Origin: Glaesserella parasuis
GTDB lineage: Bacteria > Pseudomonadota > Gammaproteobacteria > Enterobacterales > Pasteurellaceae
Assembly: GCF_002015085.1 (NCBI RefSeq)
Contig: NZ_MUXW01000017.1
Location: 1 to 64,000, forward strand
Reading direction: 5' to 3'
Length of the DNA stretch: 64,000 bases
In this document: piece after piece, positions 45,950 to 54,577 of the stretch
How positions within the stretch are numbered: position 1 is the stretch's first letter
How the letters are laid out: each line of letters opens with the position of its first letter
The notes under the pieces: generated by a model
Seen by the model: the letters and a program-made list of their open reading frames with translations, nothing else
The model's database searches: none
Told to the model about the DNA's origin: nothing
Position numbers and translations under genes: made by a program

Positions 45950-47264
45950 TTTATCGAATTTAACAATTCATTCTATAGGCGGAGGTTGGGGAAAAGATGT
46001 AGAAGATGAAGGACTAGAACTAGTTGCTGTTATTCGTGGTACAGATATTCCAAACCTTGAAATTAATAATATTCAAGGTGTTCCTTTTAGATATGAAACA
46101 CAGAAAAAAATTCAATCTAGATTGCTTCAAATTGGTGATCTAGTTATAGAAATATCTGGGGGAAGTGCTAGCTCTAAACAAAGGACTGGGCGTTGTTTGT
46201 ATATAACTGACGAATTATTGAAAAATTTAGGTGGTAAAGTAATACCAGCAAGTTTTTGTAAACTGCTAAGACTAGATAGAAAAAAAGTTAATTCAAAGTA
46301 TGTCTATTATCAAATAAAGGCAATGCATCTGAGTGATGAAATTGCTAGCTTTGAAAATCAATCAACTGGAATTTCAAATTTTCAATTTAATAGATTCATA
46401 GATGAAATAAGACCTTCTATTTTAGATATTGAAGTTCAAAATAAAATTGTTAATTTTTTAGAAAAAATCGATCTTAAAATAATTAATAATATCAATATCA
46501 ATCAAACCCTAGAACAAATCGCCCAAACGATTTTTAAAAGCTGGTTTATTGATTTTGACCCCGTTCACGCCAAAGCCAACGCACTGGCAAGCGGACAAGC
46601 CGCTGAACAAGCCACCCAAGCGGCAATGGCTGTGATCAGTGGTAAAAACACGCAAGAATTACACCGATTGCAGACGGCAAATCCCGAACAATACCAACAA
46701 CTATGGGAAATCGCAGAGGCATTTCCGAGTGGGGTTGATGAGAAGGGAGTGCCGAGGGGGTGGGCTGTAAAACGAATTGAAGATGTTATCAGAAAAATCC
46801 CAACTGGAAAAAAATATAGCCAAAAAACAGCTTTTGAAGTTGGAAATATCCCCATTTTGGATCAGGGAAAATCGGGTGTGATTGGCTATCACAATGATGA
46901 AGCAGGAGTAAAAGCAAGTATTGAAAATCCTGTTATTGTATTTGCTAACCATACTTGTTATATGCGTTTGATTAGCTATGATTTTAGTGCTATTCAAAAT
47001 GTCTTTGCATTTGTTGGAAAAGAGAGTAATGTTTTGTGGACTTATTTGGCAACTTTAGGAAAGCAGGAATTTACTGAATATAAAGGACACTTTCCTGATT
47101 TTTTAATTAAAGAAATTATTGTTCCAAATAATGAGCTAACGGAGCTATTTGGTGTGGTTGTAAAAGAACATTTTCAGCAGATAGCTTGTAATGATAAACA
47201 GAATAAAACTTTAGCAAATGTAAGAGATTTATTATTGCCTAAGTTATTGAGTGGGGAGGTTTAG
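45942..47264 (+). CDS. hsdS: Type I restriction-modification specificity subunit
   Basis: 440 aa. Two target recognition domains, about residues 1-165 and 275-410, with the conserved helical spacers: LEQIAQTIFKSWFIDFDPVHAKANAL near 190 and the C-terminal KTLANVRDLLLPKLLSGEV. The first domain is AT-rich and unlike the neighbouring sequence, as expected for exchangeable recognition domains. The start overlaps the hsdM stop by 8 nt. The recognition site cannot be read from sequence. No silent hsdS cassette is seen in the window. Confidence 0.93.
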   Translation: MSSLSNLTIHSIGGGWGKDVEDEGLELVAVIRGTDIPNLEINNIQGVPFRYETQKKIQSRLLQIGDLVIEISGGSASSKQRTGRCLYITDELLKNLGGKVIPASFCKLLRLDRKKVNSKYVYYQIKAMHLSDEIASFENQSTGISNFQFNRFIDEIRPSILDIEVQNKIVNFLEKIDLKIINNININQTLEQIAQTIFKSWFIDFDPVHAKANALASGQAAEQATQAAMAVISGKNTQELHRLQTANPEQYQQLWEIAEAFPSGVDEKGVPRGWAVKRIEDVIRKIPTGKKYSQKTAFEVGNIPILDQGKSGVIGYHNDEAGVKASIENPVIVFANHTCYMRLISYDFSAIQNVFAFVGKESNVLWTYLATLGKQEFTEYKGHFPDFLIKEIIVPNNELTELFGVVVKEHFQQIACNDKQNKTLANVRDLLLPKLLSGEV

Positions 47265-47296
47265 AATGAAACCCGACATCGATACGACCCGTGGTT

Positions 47297-47579
47297 GTAG
47301 GGACACACTGCGTGTGTCCGCAGGGTGTTAATCAAATCAACAATATATCGAAAAATATTGATAACGGACACACGCAGTGTGTCCCTACGGGTTGGTTGGG
47401 TTTAATTGAATTTGCAAATGTTAATTTAAATCACAAATATGAAAAAACATTGATAACGGACACACGCAGTGTGTCCCTACGGGTTGGTTGGGTTTAATTG
47501 AATTTGCAAATGTTAATTTAAATCACAAATATGAAAAAACATTGATAACGGACACACGCAGTGTGTCCCTACGGGTTGA
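47297..47579. repeat. REP cluster with a 92-bp tandem duplication
   Basis: REP palindromes at 47297-47320, 47365-47388, 47457-47480 and 47549-47572. The last three are part of a tandem repeat of period 92 bp (from about 47358 to 47579, about 2.4 copies) that includes one REP and the AT-rich stretch TTGAATTTGCAAATGTTAAT. Lies between hsdS and the transposase gene. Confidence 0.9.
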
Positions 47580-47615
47580 TTGGATTTAATTAAATTTTGT
47601 ATGTTCAAAAAATAT

Positions 47616-48110
47616 TTATCCGTAAAAACAATCTTGTTCCCATTGTATAACATTGTTCTGGATATAATCATAAATAAAATTGAATGCTTTTTCGGAACGA
47701 ATAATGTGTTCGTGGAAACGGGGTTGCCATTTAAATGGAATTTGATTTTTAATGGCAAAACTGGTTAATGATGATTTTATTCCGCGAACAATGGCGGATA
47801 AATTGTTGCTTTGTCCGTTACCGAAATAATGTTGATGTTTGTCTGTATCACTGTTTATGGTGATGATTAAATGAAAATGGTTTGGCATTACGGTAAAAAT
47901 AGGTATTTCGATAAATTGATTTTGTCTTAAATTTATTGTGTCTTGAATGATATTTTGTAATTGTTTACCTAATGTTGTTAATTGTATTGTTTGATTTTGA
48001 ATTTCGCCAAAATAATGAATTTTATTTTGGGTACAAACGGTTACAAAATAACAGCCATTTTGATAGGTATCCCATTTTACACGGACAGATTTGCGATTTG
48101 GATAATTCAT
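47616..48110 (-). CDS. REP-associated tyrosine transposase (RAYT)
   Basis: 164-aa single-domain Y1 transposase of the IS200/IS605-like TnpA_REP group. The HUH motif is HFH in FTVMPNHFHLIITI near residues 75-88. The N-terminal GCYFVTVCTQN strand and the C-terminal FNFIYDYIQNNVIQWEQD helix with the candidate catalytic Tyr are typical. Opposite strand to the hsd genes. Seven REP palindromes flank it within 400 bp on either side, the expected arrangement for a RAYT and the repeats it is thought to spread. It interrupts the hsdS-hsdR spacing. Confidence 0.9.
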   Translation of the reverse strand: MNYPNRKSVRVKWDTYQNGCYFVTVCTQNKIHYFGEIQNQTIQLTTLGKQLQNIIQDTINLRQNQFIEIPIFTVMPNHFHLIITINSDTDKHQHYFGNGQSNNLSAIVRGIKSSLTSFAIKNQIPFKWQPRFHEHIIRSEKAFNFIYDYIQNNVIQWEQDCFYG

Positions 48111-48125
48111 CAGTATCTCCTAAAA

Positions 48126-48245
48126 CGGACACACGCAGTGTGTCCCTACGGGTTAATTTGTAATGTAACGGACACACGCAGTGTGTCCCTACGGGGTTGA
48201 TTTTATTAGGATTTTAATTTGGTAGGGACACACTGCGTGTGTCCG
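48126..48245. repeat. Three REP palindromes between the RAYT and hsdR
   Basis: GGACACACGCAGTGTGTCC-type copies at 48126-48149 and 48169-48192, direct to each other, and one inverted copy at 48222-48245. Confidence 0.88.
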
Positions 48246-48367
48246 CCAACGAATTTCATTCAACGAAAATTGGAACAAATTTTGATGGAACCAAACACAT
48301 TCCATCAATCATCAAAAATCATTTTTTCGATCTGTGTCGAAAAAATAAAATAAAAAAGGAAAAAACA

Positions 48368-51300
48368 ATGCTCATCAACGAAAACACCATTGAACAAGCC
48401 TGTTTGCGATTTTTGCAGGAATTGGGTTGGGATTATACGCACGGTTCGACCATCAATGCCGATGGGGAAAATCCTTGGCGGTTGCGGACGGACGAGGTGG
48501 TGTTTCGTTCGGTGTTGCGTGAGGCGGTGGAGCGGTTAAATCCGCAGTTGCCGTCTGCCACGGTGGACGAAGTGGTGGCGTTGGTGTGCAAAACGGATAT
48601 TACAGATTTAACGGAGCGTAATCAACAAGCCTATCGCTATTTGCGTGAGGGCGTTCGGGTGGAATATCGGGAAAATGATGAGCAAAAGGTGGAGTTTGCC
48701 CGTTTGATTGATTTTCAACAGCCAAGCCTGAACCGTTTTGATGTGGTGAATCAGCTGACGATTTTGGGGCGGAAGGGTAATCGCCGTCCTGATGTGATTT
48801 GTTATATCAATGGCTTGCCTGTGGTGGTGTTGGAGCTGAAAAATCCCTTGAAAGAGAATGCGGATTTGCCACAGGCGTTTAATCAGTTGCAGACGTATAA
48901 GCAGGAAATCGGCGATCTGTTTGTGTATAACCAAGCCCTTGTGATCAGCGATGGTATTTTGGCGAAGGTCGGTTCGCTCACGGCAGATTTTGAGCGGTTT
49001 ACCCCTTGGCGTGTGGTGGACGAGAAGAGCAAGCAACGGATTTCGTTTGAACACGAGTTGGAAGGCTTGGTGCGTGGCTTGCTTAACCCTGCGAGTTTGT
49101 TAGATTATATCCAGAATTTTATTGTGTTTGAGCAAACCTCAAGCGGTCGTTTGGTGAAGAAAATTGCCGCTTATCATCAATTCTACGGCGTGAATGAAGC
49201 GGTGGATTGTACGCTGTGGGCGGCGAGCGAGCAGGGCAATGGCAAAATCGGGGTGATGTGGCATACACAAGGTTCGGGCAAGTCGTTGTCGATGTTGTTT
49301 TATGCGGGCAAATTGTTGTCGCAAGCGGAGTTACGCAATCCGACTATTGTGGTCGTTACCGATCGCAATGATTTGGACGGTCAGCTTTATGCCACCTTTT
49401 CAGGCGGTCAGGCGTTAATTCGTCAGCAACCTGTGCAGGCAGACGGCAGGGAGGCGTTGCGTGAAGAACTTGCCAAGCGTGAAACAGGCGGTGTGATTTT
49501 TACCACTATTCAGAAATTCGGTTTGCAAGAGGGCGAGCAGGCTCACCCTGTGTTAAACGAACGACACAATATTATTGTGATCAGCGATGAGGCTCACCGT
49601 TCGCAATATGGTTTTAGCCAAAGTATGAAACTCAATGAGCTAAATCGTACAGGGACATACCGTGTCGGCTATGCAAAACATTTGCGTGATGCTTTGCCAA
49701 ATGCGTCTTTTATTGGTTTTACCGGCACGCCGATTAGTCTTGAAGATAAAGATACGCAGGAAGTGTTCGGTAAATATGTGTCGATTTACGATATTACCGA
49801 TGCGGTGGAAGATGGGGCGACAGTGCCGATTATTTATGAAGCTCGACAAATTCCGATAGCACAGAGTGCCGAGTTTGATAATGTGGTGCAAGAAGCCCAA
49901 ACGTTAATAGATGAAGATGATGAAAGTAGCTACAACTTCCGTTTGCGTGAAAAATTAATGGGAACAGAGGGGCGTTTGAGCCGTTTGGCAGAAGATTTTG
50001 TCAAACATTTTGAACAACGCACCGCTTTAATTGACGGCAAGGCAATGGTGGTGGCGATGAGCCGTCAGATTTGTGTGAAATTGTACGAAAAAATCACCGC
50101 ACTTCGTCCAGAGTGGCATAGCGATGATGTGAATGAAGGGGCGATTAAGATTGTGATGACGGGGTCGGCGAGCGATCCTGCGGACATTCAAAAGCACATC
50201 TATTCTTCGCAAGATAAAAAGCTGTTGGAACGCCGTTTTAAAGATCCTGATGATCCGCTGGAAATTGTGATTGTGCGTGATATGTGGCTAACGGGTTTTG
50301 ATGCCCCTTGTTGTAATACGATGTACATTGATAAGCCGATGAAAGGGCATAATTTAATGCAGGCGATTGCACGGGTAAACCGTGTGTTCCGCAATAAAAG
50401 CCGTGATAATGGCGGTTTGATTGTGGATTATGTGGGGCTAACCAGCGAACTTCGAGAAGCGACAGAACAATATACTCGCTCGCACGGCAAAGGGCAGATG
50501 ATCCACAATATCGCCGAAATTAAGGCAAAGATGTTGGAATATATTGATGTTGTGCGTGGGCAGTTTGCTACACCTGTGAACGATCAGCCGTTTAAGCTGT
50601 TTGATGCCTTGAAAATTGAAGATGAACTGGCGTTGTTCAAGCAAGTAATGTTGGGGGCGAACCATATTCTCGCCTTAGATCATCAAACGGTTGCGGATAA
50701 AACCGAGAAAACCCCAAGACGCAATGCGTTTTTAAAAGCGGTACGTTTGGCGAAAAAAGGCTTTAGCTTATGCGGTGCAGACGGCGATGTTCAGCAGTAC
50801 CAAAAAGAGCTTGCCTTTTATGATGCGGTGCGTGCGATTTTGGCAAAACGTGAGCCAAATTCCACCGCTTCAAGCGAAGAACGTCAGTTGCAGTTGGTGG
50901 CTTTATTGAATAAAGCGGTGGACGCAAGCGGTGCGATTAACCTGTTTGATTTGCTCAATCGTGAACAGCCGAATATCAACATTTTGTCGGAAGAGTTTTT
51001 AGAGAAAATCAGAAACAGTCAAACCAAAGAGCTTTGGCTGTTGGCGGTGGAGCGTTATTTGCGTAGCCAAATCAATGAAAAAGGAACAGGCAATTTGGCG
51101 GTGCAAAGAGATTTTTCCGAGCGTTTGAAAGAGGCGTTAAACAAATACCACAACCAAAATCTCACCATTATGCAAGTGTTGGAAGAGTTGCTGAATATGA
51201 GCAAGGAATTTGCCGAACGCTTGCAACGTGGGGAGAAATTGGGTTTATCGCCAGCAGAAATTGCCTTTTACGATGCCCTTGCCCGCAATGAAAGTGCGGT

Positions 51301-51532
51301 GCGAGAATTGGGCGATGATGCCTTGAAAAACTTGGCAAAAGCGATTACCGATAAACTGCGTAAATCCGCCACTATTGACTGGCAATATAAAGAAGCCGTG
51401 CGTGCCAAAATGCGAAACTTGGTGCGTGTAACGTTGAGATTATTCAAATATCCACCAGATAAATGCGATGAGGCAATCCAATTTGTGTTGGAACAAGCGG
51501 AAGTGATTGCGGATGAATTGACGACAGTATAA
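48368..51532 (+). CDS. hsdR: Type I restriction-modification restriction subunit
   Basis: ATP-dependent translocase-nuclease, 1054 aa from ATG 48368 (MLINENTIEQACLRFLQELGW) with AAAAAGGA upstream. A longer in-frame opening from 48239 crosses a REP and is not credible. PD-ExK nuclease: RRPDVICYINGLPVVVLELKNP near residues 138-160. Walker A THTQGSGKSLSM near 295, DEAH box VISDEAHRSQYG, and motif VI-type RDMWLTGFDAPCCNTMY. The C-terminal helical domain binds HsdMS. It is intact, so when hsdM is OFF the restriction subunit has no partner. Confidence 0.94.
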   Translation: MLINENTIEQACLRFLQELGWDYTHGSTINADGENPWRLRTDEVVFRSVLREAVERLNPQLPSATVDEVVALVCKTDITDLTERNQQAYRYLREGVRVEYRENDEQKVEFARLIDFQQPSLNRFDVVNQLTILGRKGNRRPDVICYINGLPVVVLELKNPLKENADLPQAFNQLQTYKQEIGDLFVYNQALVISDGILAKVGSLTADFERFTPWRVVDEKSKQRISFEHELEGLVRGLLNPASLLDYIQNFIVFEQTSSGRLVKKIAAYHQFYGVNEAVDCTLWAASEQGNGKIGVMWHTQGSGKSLSMLFYAGKLLSQAELRNPTIVVVTDRNDLDGQLYATFSGGQALIRQQPVQADGREALREELAKRETGGVIFTTIQKFGLQEGEQAHPVLNERHNIIVISDEAHRSQYGFSQSMKLNELNRTGTYRVGYAKHLRDALPNASFIGFTGTPISLEDKDTQEVFGKYVSIYDITDAVEDGATVPIIYEARQIPIAQSAEFDNVVQEAQTLIDEDDESSYNFRLREKLMGTEGRLSRLAEDFVKHFEQRTALIDGKAMVVAMSRQICVKLYEKITALRPEWHSDDVNEGAIKIVMTGSASDPADIQKHIYSSQDKKLLERRFKDPDDPLEIVIVRDMWLTGFDAPCCNTMYIDKPMKGHNLMQAIARVNRVFRNKSRDNGGLIVDYVGLTSELREATEQYTRSHGKGQMIHNIAEIKAKMLEYIDVVRGQFATPVNDQPFKLFDALKIEDELALFKQVMLGANHILALDHQTVADKTEKTPRRNAFLKAVRLAKKGFSLCGADGDVQQYQKELAFYDAVRAILAKREPNSTASSEERQLQLVALLNKAVDASGAINLFDLLNREQPNINILSEEFLEKIRNSQTKELWLLAVERYLRSQINEKGTGNLAVQRDFSERLKEALNKYHNQNLTIMQVLEELLNMSKEFAERLQRGEKLGLSPAEIAFYDALARNESAVRELGDDALKNLAKAITDKLRKSATIDWQYKEAVRAKMRNLVRVTLRLFKYPPDKCDEAIQFVLEQAEVIADELTTV

Positions 51533-51566
51533 ACTGCAACGAAACATTAAGAAAAAAGGAACAACA

Positions 51567-52661
51567 ATGCAATTTATCAACATCGCCAATGAGGGCGTGA
51601 AAACTCTTGCCCCTTATCAAGCGGGGAAGCCGATTGAAGAACTTGAGCGTGAGCTTGGGATTTCAAATATTGTGAAACTTGCCTCGAATGAAAACCCCTT
51701 CGGTTTTCCTGAAAGTGCGAAACAAGCGATTTTAAAGCAGTTGAATGATTTAACTCGCTATCCTGATGCCAATGGTTTTGAGCTGAAAGCGACCATTGAG
51801 AAAAAGTTTGGGGTTCAGCCTAATCAAATTACCTTAGGAAATGGCTCAAATGATCTGCTTGAGCTGTTTGCCCATACGTTTGCCAGTGATAAAGATGAGA
51901 TTATTTATTCGCAATATGCCTTTATTGTCTATCCGCTTGTGACTAAAGCGATTAATGCGGTAGCGCGTGAAATTCCTGCAAAAGATTGGGGACACGATTT
52001 GAGAGCCTTTGAGCAGGCGATTAATGACAAAACCAAGTTGATTTATATCGCGAATCCAAATAATCCGACGGGGAATTTTTTATCGCAACAGGAAATTGAA
52101 CGCTTTTTAGACAGAGTGCCTGTAAATGTGATTGTGGTGTTGGACGAGGCTTATACGGAATTTACCGATCCTGCTGAGCGATTAAATTCTTTTGCGTTAG
52201 TGCAGAAATATCCGAATTTGATCGTCTCTCGTTCGCTGTCTAAAGCCTATGGTTTAGCTGGTTTGCGTATTGGTTATGCGGTTTCTCACCCTGAAATTGC
52301 GGATTTATTAAATCGTGTGCGTCAGCCATTTAACTGTAATAGTCTTGCGTTAGCGGCGGCAATTGCAGTGATGCAAGATGATGATTTTATTGCGAAAGTG
52401 GCAGAAAATAATCGTAATGAAATGCAACGCTATGAGGCGTTTTTTAAGGCAAATCAGTTGGAATATATTCCATCTAAAGGCAATTTTATTACGGTAGATT
52501 TGAAACAGCCTGCACAGCCGATTTATCAGGCGTTGTTGCACGAAGGGGTGATTGTTCGTCCGATTGCAGGCTATGGTATGCCAAACCATTTGCGTGTGAG
52601 TATCGGGTTGCCAGAGGAAAATGATAGATTTTTTATGGCGTTGAGGAAGGTGCTGATTTAG
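51567..52661 (+). CDS. hisC: Histidinol-phosphate aminotransferase
   Basis: PLP class I/II aminotransferase, 364 aa. Begins ANEGVKTLAPYQAGKPIEELERELG. Catalytic Lys in SRSLSKAYGLAGLRIGYA. NPNNPTGNF and LDEAYTEF are conserved. It lies alone, away from a his operon, as a HisC2-type paralogue would; it may also act on aromatic amino acids. Ribosome site AAAAAAGGAACAACA. Confidence 0.9.
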   Translation: MQFINIANEGVKTLAPYQAGKPIEELERELGISNIVKLASNENPFGFPESAKQAILKQLNDLTRYPDANGFELKATIEKKFGVQPNQITLGNGSNDLLELFAHTFASDKDEIIYSQYAFIVYPLVTKAINAVAREIPAKDWGHDLRAFEQAINDKTKLIYIANPNNPTGNFLSQQEIERFLDRVPVNVIVVLDEAYTEFTDPAERLNSFALVQKYPNLIVSRSLSKAYGLAGLRIGYAVSHPEIADLLNRVRQPFNCNSLALAAAIAVMQDDDFIAKVAENNRNEMQRYEAFFKANQLEYIPSKGNFITVDLKQPAQPIYQALLHEGVIVRPIAGYGMPNHLRVSIGLPEENDRFFMALRKVLI

Positions 52662-52663
52662 AA

Positions 52664-52690
52664 GGCATAGTAGACAAATTTGTGGCGTAC
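52664..52690. repeat. Copy of the GGCATAGTAGACAA intergenic repeat
   Basis: GGCATAGTAGACAA followed by ATTTGTGGCG just after hisC. Confidence 0.7.
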
Positions 52691-52703
52691 CACTTAAAAA
52701 AAT

Positions 52704-52730
52704 GGGCTTCCGATGGAAGCCTATTTTATT
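52704..52730. terminator. Bidirectional Rho-independent terminator
   Basis: GGCTTCC/GGAAGCC stem with GAT loop, followed by TATTTTATTT on plus and by TTTTTTTAAG on minus. It separates hisC from the Mu-like element. Confidence 0.75.
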
Positions 52731-52859
52731 TAAACCCGACCAACATAACTAATACAATAAAAACGAGATAAATTGATGTGGGAATACGTTGGAATACGTG
52801 GGAATAAATTGTTATTGTAATAATGTTTCAATATGTGAAAGAAAATAAAGCCTAAATTT

Positions 52860-53198
52860 TTAGGCTTTTTCTTCGTCTTGCAGTTGGTTAATTTGGGTTA
52901 AGATTTTTTGCTTTTCGTGTTCTAATTTGCCTAATTTTCGGTAAAGTGATGATAGTCTAGGGCTATCAAAATTTTCTGTTATTACTTTGGCTAGTAGGTC
53001 GTGTGTTTGAGATTTTGCGGTAAAGCCGTCTAACCGCTTTAATGCTTGGGCGTAGCGGTGGATTGTGTTTTTCCCTATGTTGTAGCCCTTTTCTTTTAAC
53101 CAGTCGCTGATTGCTTCGTTATGGCTGTAAAAATTGGCTCTAATTTCTTCTTGTAATTCGTTTAAAACGTCGTGGGGTAGTTTGGTTAGTTTTGTCAT
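52860..53198 (-). CDS. Mu Gp27-like protein (DUF3486 family)
   Basis: 112 aa from ATG 53196-53198 (MTKLTKLPHDVLNEL) with AGGAGA upstream. Seen are NEAISDWLKEKGYNIGKNTIHRYAQAL, a helix-turn-helix-like block typical of the phage Mu Gp27/DUF3486 family, and a C-terminal coiled coil. In Mu-like phages gp27 sits with the small terminase and portal genes, which are missing here. It belongs to the minus-strand gene group of the 52.9-58.0 kb element, behind its own terminator hairpin at 53213-53237. Confidence 0.75.
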   Translation of the reverse strand: MTKLTKLPHDVLNELQEEIRANFYSHNEAISDWLKEKGYNIGKNTIHRYAQALKRLDGFTAKSQTHDLLAKVITENFDSPRLSSLYRKLGKLEHEKQKILTQINQLQDEEKA

Positions 53199-53212
53199 CT
53201 GATTTCTCCTAT

Positions 53213-53237
53213 AAAAACGCCCGAAAAGCATCGGGCG
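53213..53237 (-). terminator. Rho-independent terminator in the Mu-like element
   Basis: CGCCCGA/TCGGGCG stem with a 6-nt loop; on the minus strand it is followed by TTTTTAT. Separates the gene at 53298-54281 from the Gp27-like gene. Confidence 0.7.
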
Positions 53238-53297
53238 ATATAGGAGCAATTTTAAAGAAAGGGCTATTTTTCGCTTTTAGCGTGGTTTAATAATTAT

Positions 53298-54281
53298 TTA
53301 GCCTAAAATTTCAGCATCTAAGATAGCTTGCATTCTCTCATCTATTTCATTATCTTCTTTTTTAAAAATACCGCGTTCCCAATCTAACAAATTATTACCG
53401 TCTGCAAATTCGTTTAAATTGAAATAGCTTTGAATTTCATTAATTTCTACATAAAGTTGCCCTATAATACCGCTCATAAATTGGCGGTGATCAATGTTTG
53501 TTTCATTGCTATGTTTTTCTAATTCATCAAAAGCTGGTCTAAGTTGTGCGATTATTTGAGCTTGAATACCATAAGCAATTAAGCTGGCTTTTTCTCTTAA
53601 GATTGCTCCTAATTCATCTGGCGTAGCTGTTTTAATTAACTGCTTGCTTTTTTGTAGGTCTAAATCTAGCTGATTTATGCGTTTATCCTTATTCTCATTC
53701 ACTCGGCTTAATGCTTCGTAATTTTGCTGGCTTTCTTCTAGTTTTTGTGTGGTTTCTTTTAGGGTTTCGGCTTGTTCTTCAATAGTATCACTTAATTTTT
53801 CAACCATTTTTTCAGCTTCCGCTAATTTTTCTACTAATCGGCTTTTATCTTCATCTTCTGAAAAATCTATTTTTCTAATATCAATGATCGTTTCATCAGG
53901 TAAAGTGCGTAAACGTCGCATTTCTCGGCTTGTTAAACCTAATTTTACGCTTGCTTGATATAATTCTTCTCCTAAAACGCTAAGATTTAATAATTCATTA
54001 TCAACGGTGCTAATACTTAAATTTATGCTGTCGCAATATTCTTTAAATGTATTTATTCTTTTGATTTCTCCTGTATTATCATCAACAATAGGTAAGTTTC
54101 GATAACCTTTACTTTCTTTAATTTGTTTAAGCTGTTGTAACCGTTGGAATGTTAAAAATTTTTCTTGAAAAATAACTTGTTTTACCTGCCCTCTAAGCTC
54201 AATTGCTAGGATTTGTTCCTTTTTCAAAGCATTTTCAACTCGATGAAAAGCATCTATTTCTTCTTTTGTGATCATTGTCAT
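53298..54281 (-). CDS. Phage-type coiled-coil protein of unknown function
   Basis: 327 aa, unrecognised. N-terminal about 130 residues include FKEYCDSINLSISTVDNELLNLSVLGEEL and LGLTSREMRRLRTLP, which look like a helical DNA-binding or replication-initiation type module. Residues about 140-215 form a long coiled coil (DKSRLVEKLAEAEKMVEKL and following). The C terminus (about 225-327) is acidic and helical. No catalytic motif seen. Similar layouts occur in phage or plasmid partition and replication accessory proteins, but I do not assign a role. Confidence 0.65.
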   Translation of the reverse strand: MTMITKEEIDAFHRVENALKKEQILAIELRGQVKQVIFQEKFLTFQRLQQLKQIKESKGYRNLPIVDDNTGEIKRINTFKEYCDSINLSISTVDNELLNLSVLGEELYQASVKLGLTSREMRRLRTLPDETIIDIRKIDFSEDEDKSRLVEKLAEAEKMVEKLSDTIEEQAETLKETTQKLEESQQNYEALSRVNENKDKRINQLDLDLQKSKQLIKTATPDELGAILREKASLIAYGIQAQIIAQLRPAFDELEKHSNETNIDHRQFMSGIIGQLYVEINEIQSYFNLNEFADGNNLLDWERGIFKKEDNEIDERMQAILDAEILG

Positions 54282-54305
54282 TTTTTACTCCTATTGGTAG
54301 AAAAT

Positions 54306-54329
54306 CCGCACTTCAAAATTAAAGTGCGG
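54306..54329. terminator. Hairpin of two Hin-type uptake sequences
   Basis: CCGCACTT (54306-54313) and AAGTGCGG (54322-54329) face each other around a short AT loop, followed by TCTGTTTTC. Inverted uptake-sequence pairs often serve as terminators in Pasteurellaceae. The core here is the Hin type (AAGTGCGGT), not the ACAAGCGGT type found elsewhere in the window. Confidence 0.6.
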
Positions 54330-54345
54330 TCTGTTTTCGGTTAGT

Positions 54346-54567
54346 TTATTGTTTACAATTTTCAAGTAAGCCGTCAAGCTCTTCTAGCTGTTTTCCTGCC
54401 GTGCTGGTTATTGCTCTAAGTAAACGGCTTACGCCGTCGCAGTCAATTTGTTCTACACTATGGCAAGACAGCGAAAGTAAATGATCTAAGGTTTCAAGGG
54501 CTAAAATTTGATCTCTTAAATCACAAACAAGATTTTGACAGTCTAAAATTTTGCTGGTGTTGCTCAT
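54346..54567 (-). CDS. Small phage-element protein of unknown function
   Basis: 73 aa, unrecognised, helical, with SCHSVEQIDCDGVSRLLRAI in the middle and an acidic end. It follows the antirepressor-like gene by 10 nt and shares its strand, so it is part of that operon. Its position right behind an antirepressor-like gene fits a small phage regulator, but this is inference. Confidence 0.6.
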   Translation of the reverse strand: MSNTSKILDCQNLVCDLRDQILALETLDHLLSLSCHSVEQIDCDGVSRLLRAITSTAGKQLEELDGLLENCKQ

Positions 54568-54577
54568 TTTATCCCCC

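Noticed and set aside
47580..48200. Plus-strand short frames opposite the transposase
   Set aside because: They are antisense to the RAYT gene, whose HUH motif and length are convincing.
48239..48367. N-terminal extension of hsdR by 43 codons
   Set aside because: It starts within a REP palindrome; the ATG at 48368 has a good ribosome site and matches the family start.
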